From Phocaeicola plebeius DSM 17135 (lineage in GTDB: Bacteria > Bacteroidota > Bacteroidia > Bacteroidales > Bacteroidaceae), in NCBI RefSeq assembly GCF_000187895.1, contig NZ_DS990129.1, forward strand, positions 1 to 64,000: a stretch of DNA of 64,000 nt, read 5' to 3'. Under the pieces are notes generated by a model. The model saw only the letters and a list, made by a program, of their open reading frames with translations. It made no database searches and had not been told where the DNA came from. The position numbers and the translations under genes were made by a program. Below, piece by piece: positions 61,888-64,000 of the stretch (position 1 is its first letter; every line of letters starts with the position of its first letter).

Positions 61888-62703
61888 TTACCGTTCCTTT
61901 ACAATGGAAGTCAGCGGGTGGCGATTACCCTTGATATTGGTCAGGAAGGCTTTTGCCGAACCAAAGTTCAGGTACATATCCAAACGCACCGGCAAGTGGT
62001 TACGGTCGTCTGTAATATAGAAGGTAATGACTTCTTTTTCCTTCTTTTCTTCTCCCACATATTCTACGAGCGAGAATACCAGACAACGATACGTCACCCC
62101 GTTTTCAGCCTTATAATTCTCCTTACGACGATAAATCAAGGTCTGTTTTTCCACTGCCCTTCCGGTAGCCATGGAGAAAAGAATCTTCTGTCCGGGCTTA
62201 TACTCTGTAGGGTCATACGAACGGGCCTGCAAAAGGATACTCAACATATCGTACACACACACCGGCATCACATCGTGATGTTTGTCCGTATTACCGCGCA
62301 AAGTGCGCTGCTGGTCTACAATACACTTTCCGTTCTGGTAGCTGAATTTCACCTCATCTACCGTGTAGCGCTTTCCTTCCTCCGCTCCCTTACGGAAATA
62401 CAGAGGAACCAGATCCTGCGAAGTGATGCAGGTCAGCGTGTCACGCATCTTGAAGAAGAAGTCAATCTTCTTGTTGGTGTACGACTGCAAGTCCGTTTTC
62501 AAACATGGACGACCGTTATAAGTCGTCTCGTTTACCGTCATCTTTGCCCATCCGGCATTAATCCAGACGAATTTCCAGTTAAACTTCAGCTCATAAGAGA
62601 GTGTTTCTCCTGGCTTGATTGCATCATTCACTGCACCACATTGTGCGCTGGCTGCCATTCCTCCTACCAGAAGGAAAAGGCAAAGAATCAGTTTCCTTAT
62701 CAT
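61888..62703 (-). CDS. DUF3108 domain-containing exported protein
   Basis: The 271-residue protein has a signal peptide ending near GGMAASAQCG and a beta-rich body typical of DUF3108 proteins: GETLSYELKFNWKFVWINAGWA at the start and ITFYITDDRNHLPVRLDMYL near the end. Members are periplasmic or outer-membrane associated and of unknown function. Its ATG overlaps the stop of the upstream Ig-like protein gene by 4 bp (ATGA), so the two are translationally coupled and probably work together. Confidence 0.85.
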   Translation of the reverse strand: MIRKLILCLFLLVGGMAASAQCGAVNDAIKPGETLSYELKFNWKFVWINAGWAKMTVNETTYNGRPCLKTDLQSYTNKKIDFFFKMRDTLTCITSQDLVPLYFRKGAEEGKRYTVDEVKFSYQNGKCIVDQQRTLRGNTDKHHDVMPVCVYDMLSILLQARSYDPTEYKPGQKILFSMATGRAVEKQTLIYRRKENYKAENGVTYRCLVFSLVEYVGEEKKEKEVITFYITDDRNHLPVRLDMYLNFGSAKAFLTNIKGNRHPLTSIVKER

Positions 62704-64000
62704 GTTCTTCCTAGTTTACGAGCCCGCTCCTTGTTGCGGTCTTTGATTTTTTTGGCCTCATCAGGCTTTTGTTTCTTTATCTCGTCCAACTTCTGCTTGT
62801 CAAGTGGCACAGCGTGTATGTCCCACGTTTCTTCAAACTCAAAGTTGGCTTTCATTTCCCATACTTTCGGGAAGTAGTACACTTCTTCCGGCTGACGTTT
62901 CTCTGCATAGTTACCGGTATCCCACACCCCGTTGTTATTGTCATCGTTGAACAGACGGATATAATATTTTGTGCTGGGCTGCAAGAAATAGAAGTCACAC
63001 GTATTCTTGTCCGTTACCGGCTGTTGCCGCACTACTCCGTCACTGCTGTTCAGCAATTGTACCACGGCATGAGGTCCTGCCCCTACAATATTCAAATACA
63101 GCGTACCGTAATCTTCAAGGGTCTTCACCTTCAACTGGTTTTCCACCTTGTTGGTATAGAGCCCGTAAACACCCTTGATACCTAACGAGTCTATCTTGAG
63201 CTGATACTCCTGTCCTGGTTGCCAATCGGCCAAAATCTGATACTGACGGGGGGCTACGGAGTCTGCCATCAGAATAAACGGTATATCCTCCCACAACGAG
63301 TCTACCTTGACAGCCATGTGAATGGCCGCCGTATCAATATGTTCCACCGGCTCCTCAAATTTCAGCACAATGTTCCGGTTCAGGTCTAGACTGGAAGGTG
63401 CATCCACCGTCATTGCAAAGAATTTCGGTTGCGCTTTCAGTGTATCTCCCTTCTTTTCACGTTTTTTCCGCTCTTTTTCTTCCTTCTTCAGGGCTTCTTC
63501 GGCCAAAGCCATACGGCGTTTCTTGTCAATCTTGTTCACCATACGCAAGGTATCGGTCTTCGGCACAAGCTGTCCCAACGTATCCGTAGCCAGATAGTCC
63601 ATCTGGAAGGTCAACGTATCACGTTCGCACATCACGGTATCCTTAATCCAGTAACGGATGGTATCGTTGCGCGGATTACTTTCAATGATAAATGCATCCT
63701 TCTCATCAAAATCCAGTCCTTTGATGGTAGGAAGCGTATCGGATTTCGCACTAAAATACAAAGAAAAACGGTTCAACTGTTCGCGCTCACTCTTCACCAG
63801 ATACTGCATCGGGTTCTCTTCCTTGAACGAACGAAGAATCAGGTTATCGGGCAAGAAGCGTGTATAATGCACCTCGTAAATCGTATCATACGCCAATGTA
63901 TCCAACTCATTCCATACGGTATCCTGACGCATAGCCGGACGCATGTCGGGCACGACCAGTGAATCCAGGAAAGCAACGGCTTCCGTCTTCGAATCAAAGA
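62700..64000 (-). CDS. Ig-like domain-containing protein, C-terminal part (cut by window edge)
   Basis: The frame stays open to the right edge (before residue V-P-D-M it reads SKTEAVAFLDSLV), so the GTG at 63951-63953 is not the real start. At least 433 residues are present. SSLDLNRNIVLKFEEPVEHID is characteristic of the SbsA-type Ig-like domain in Bacteroidetes exported proteins. A later small beta domain follows (YYIRLFNDDNNNGVWDTGNY), then a Lys/Glu-rich end. KEEKERKKREKKGDT is a charged linker. Function is unknown; coupling to DUF3108 suggests a shared envelope role. Confidence 0.75.
   Translation of the reverse strand, partial: FDSKTEAVAFLDSLVVPDMRPAMRQDTVWNELDTLAYDTIYEVHYTRFLPDNLILRSFKEENPMQYLVKSEREQLNRFSLYFSAKSDTLPTIKGLDFDEKDAFIIESNPRNDTIRYWIKDTVMCERDTLTFQMDYLATDTLGQLVPKTDTLRMVNKIDKKRRMALAEEALKKEEKERKKREKKGDTLKAQPKFFAMTVDAPSSLDLNRNIVLKFEEPVEHIDTAAIHMAVKVDSLWEDIPFILMADSVAPRQYQILADWQPGQEYQLKIDSLGIKGVYGLYTNKVENQLKVKTLEDYGTLYLNIVGAGPHAVVQLLNSSDGVVRQQPVTDKNTCDFYFLQPSTKYYIRLFNDDNNNGVWDTGNYAEKRQPEEVYYFPKVWEMKANFEFEETWDIHAVPLDKQKLDEIKKQKPDEAKKIKDRNKERARKLGRT

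Noticed and set aside
61846..62877. 343-codon ORF opposite the DUF3108 gene
   Set aside because: The minus-strand frame has a signal peptide and family motifs; this frame has low-information composition.

Overview
This window looks like a chromosomal segment of a gut Bacteroidales, probably Bacteroides or Phocaeicola. The evidence is the many TAnnTTTG-type -7 promoter elements placed before genes, the near absence of Shine-Dalgarno use, lipoproteins with Bacteroidetes-type lipoboxes, GH29, GH97 and GH3 glycosidases, the KorAB ferredoxin oxidoreductase pair, ATP-type PckA, a viroplasmin-RNase H fusion, and the BamA-OmpH-OmpH order. No call was checked against a database.

Layout. 1-558: the left edge holds the 5' end of a frameshifted Bacteroidetes-type tyrosine recombinase and a non-coding stretch with palindromes, probably the border of a mobile or invertible element. 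559-7348: core genes (M16 peptidase, short AraC-type regulator, argS, RNase H1, an LtaS-like sulfatase-fold enzyme, a lipoprotein nitroreductase). 7369-15350: GH29 fucosidase, pckA, upp and korAB, then an intergenic array of 22-bp repeats. 15351-20038: sppA, lpxK, punA and thiL, followed by tRNA-Phe. 20508-22733: a DPP4-type peptidase.

22909-32360 is an L-fucose region. A six-gene minus-strand operon (GH29 fucosidase, mutarotase, aldo/keto reductase, lactonase-like amidohydrolase, FucP permease, Zn dehydrogenase) has the make-up of a non-phosphorylative (oxidative) fucose pathway. A divergent AraC regulator and a GH97 glycosidase lie beside it. The promoters of the fucosidase operon and of GH97 share an ATATCGA motif at nearly the same distance from the -7 element.

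32680-46862: an envelope-biogenesis run (a propeller-type lipoprotein, uppS, bamA, two Skp/OmpH chaperones, murI), then GH3, tRNA-Arg, rpsO, typA and a second LtaS-like enzyme. 46963-57904: a metallophosphoesterase and a lipopolysaccharide/glycan cluster (GT90, GT8, a nonsense-interrupted capsular-type transferase, GT2 genes, an LpxL-type acyltransferase, an MsbA-type ABC exporter and an LPS kinase). It ends at a 28-codon ORF that looks like an internally deleted glf gene. 58039-64000: pdxB, acpP, fabF and rnc (with an acidic tail and a four-unit 22-bp palindromic array at its 3' end), then a DUF3108 protein and the cut-off end of an Ig-like-domain protein.

I found no complete novel defence or mobile system. 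The most interesting signals are the phased ATATCGA operators around the fucose regulator, the families of 22-bp intergenic repeats, the in-frame TGA in the glycosyltransferase at 50388-51290, and the apparent glf remnant.
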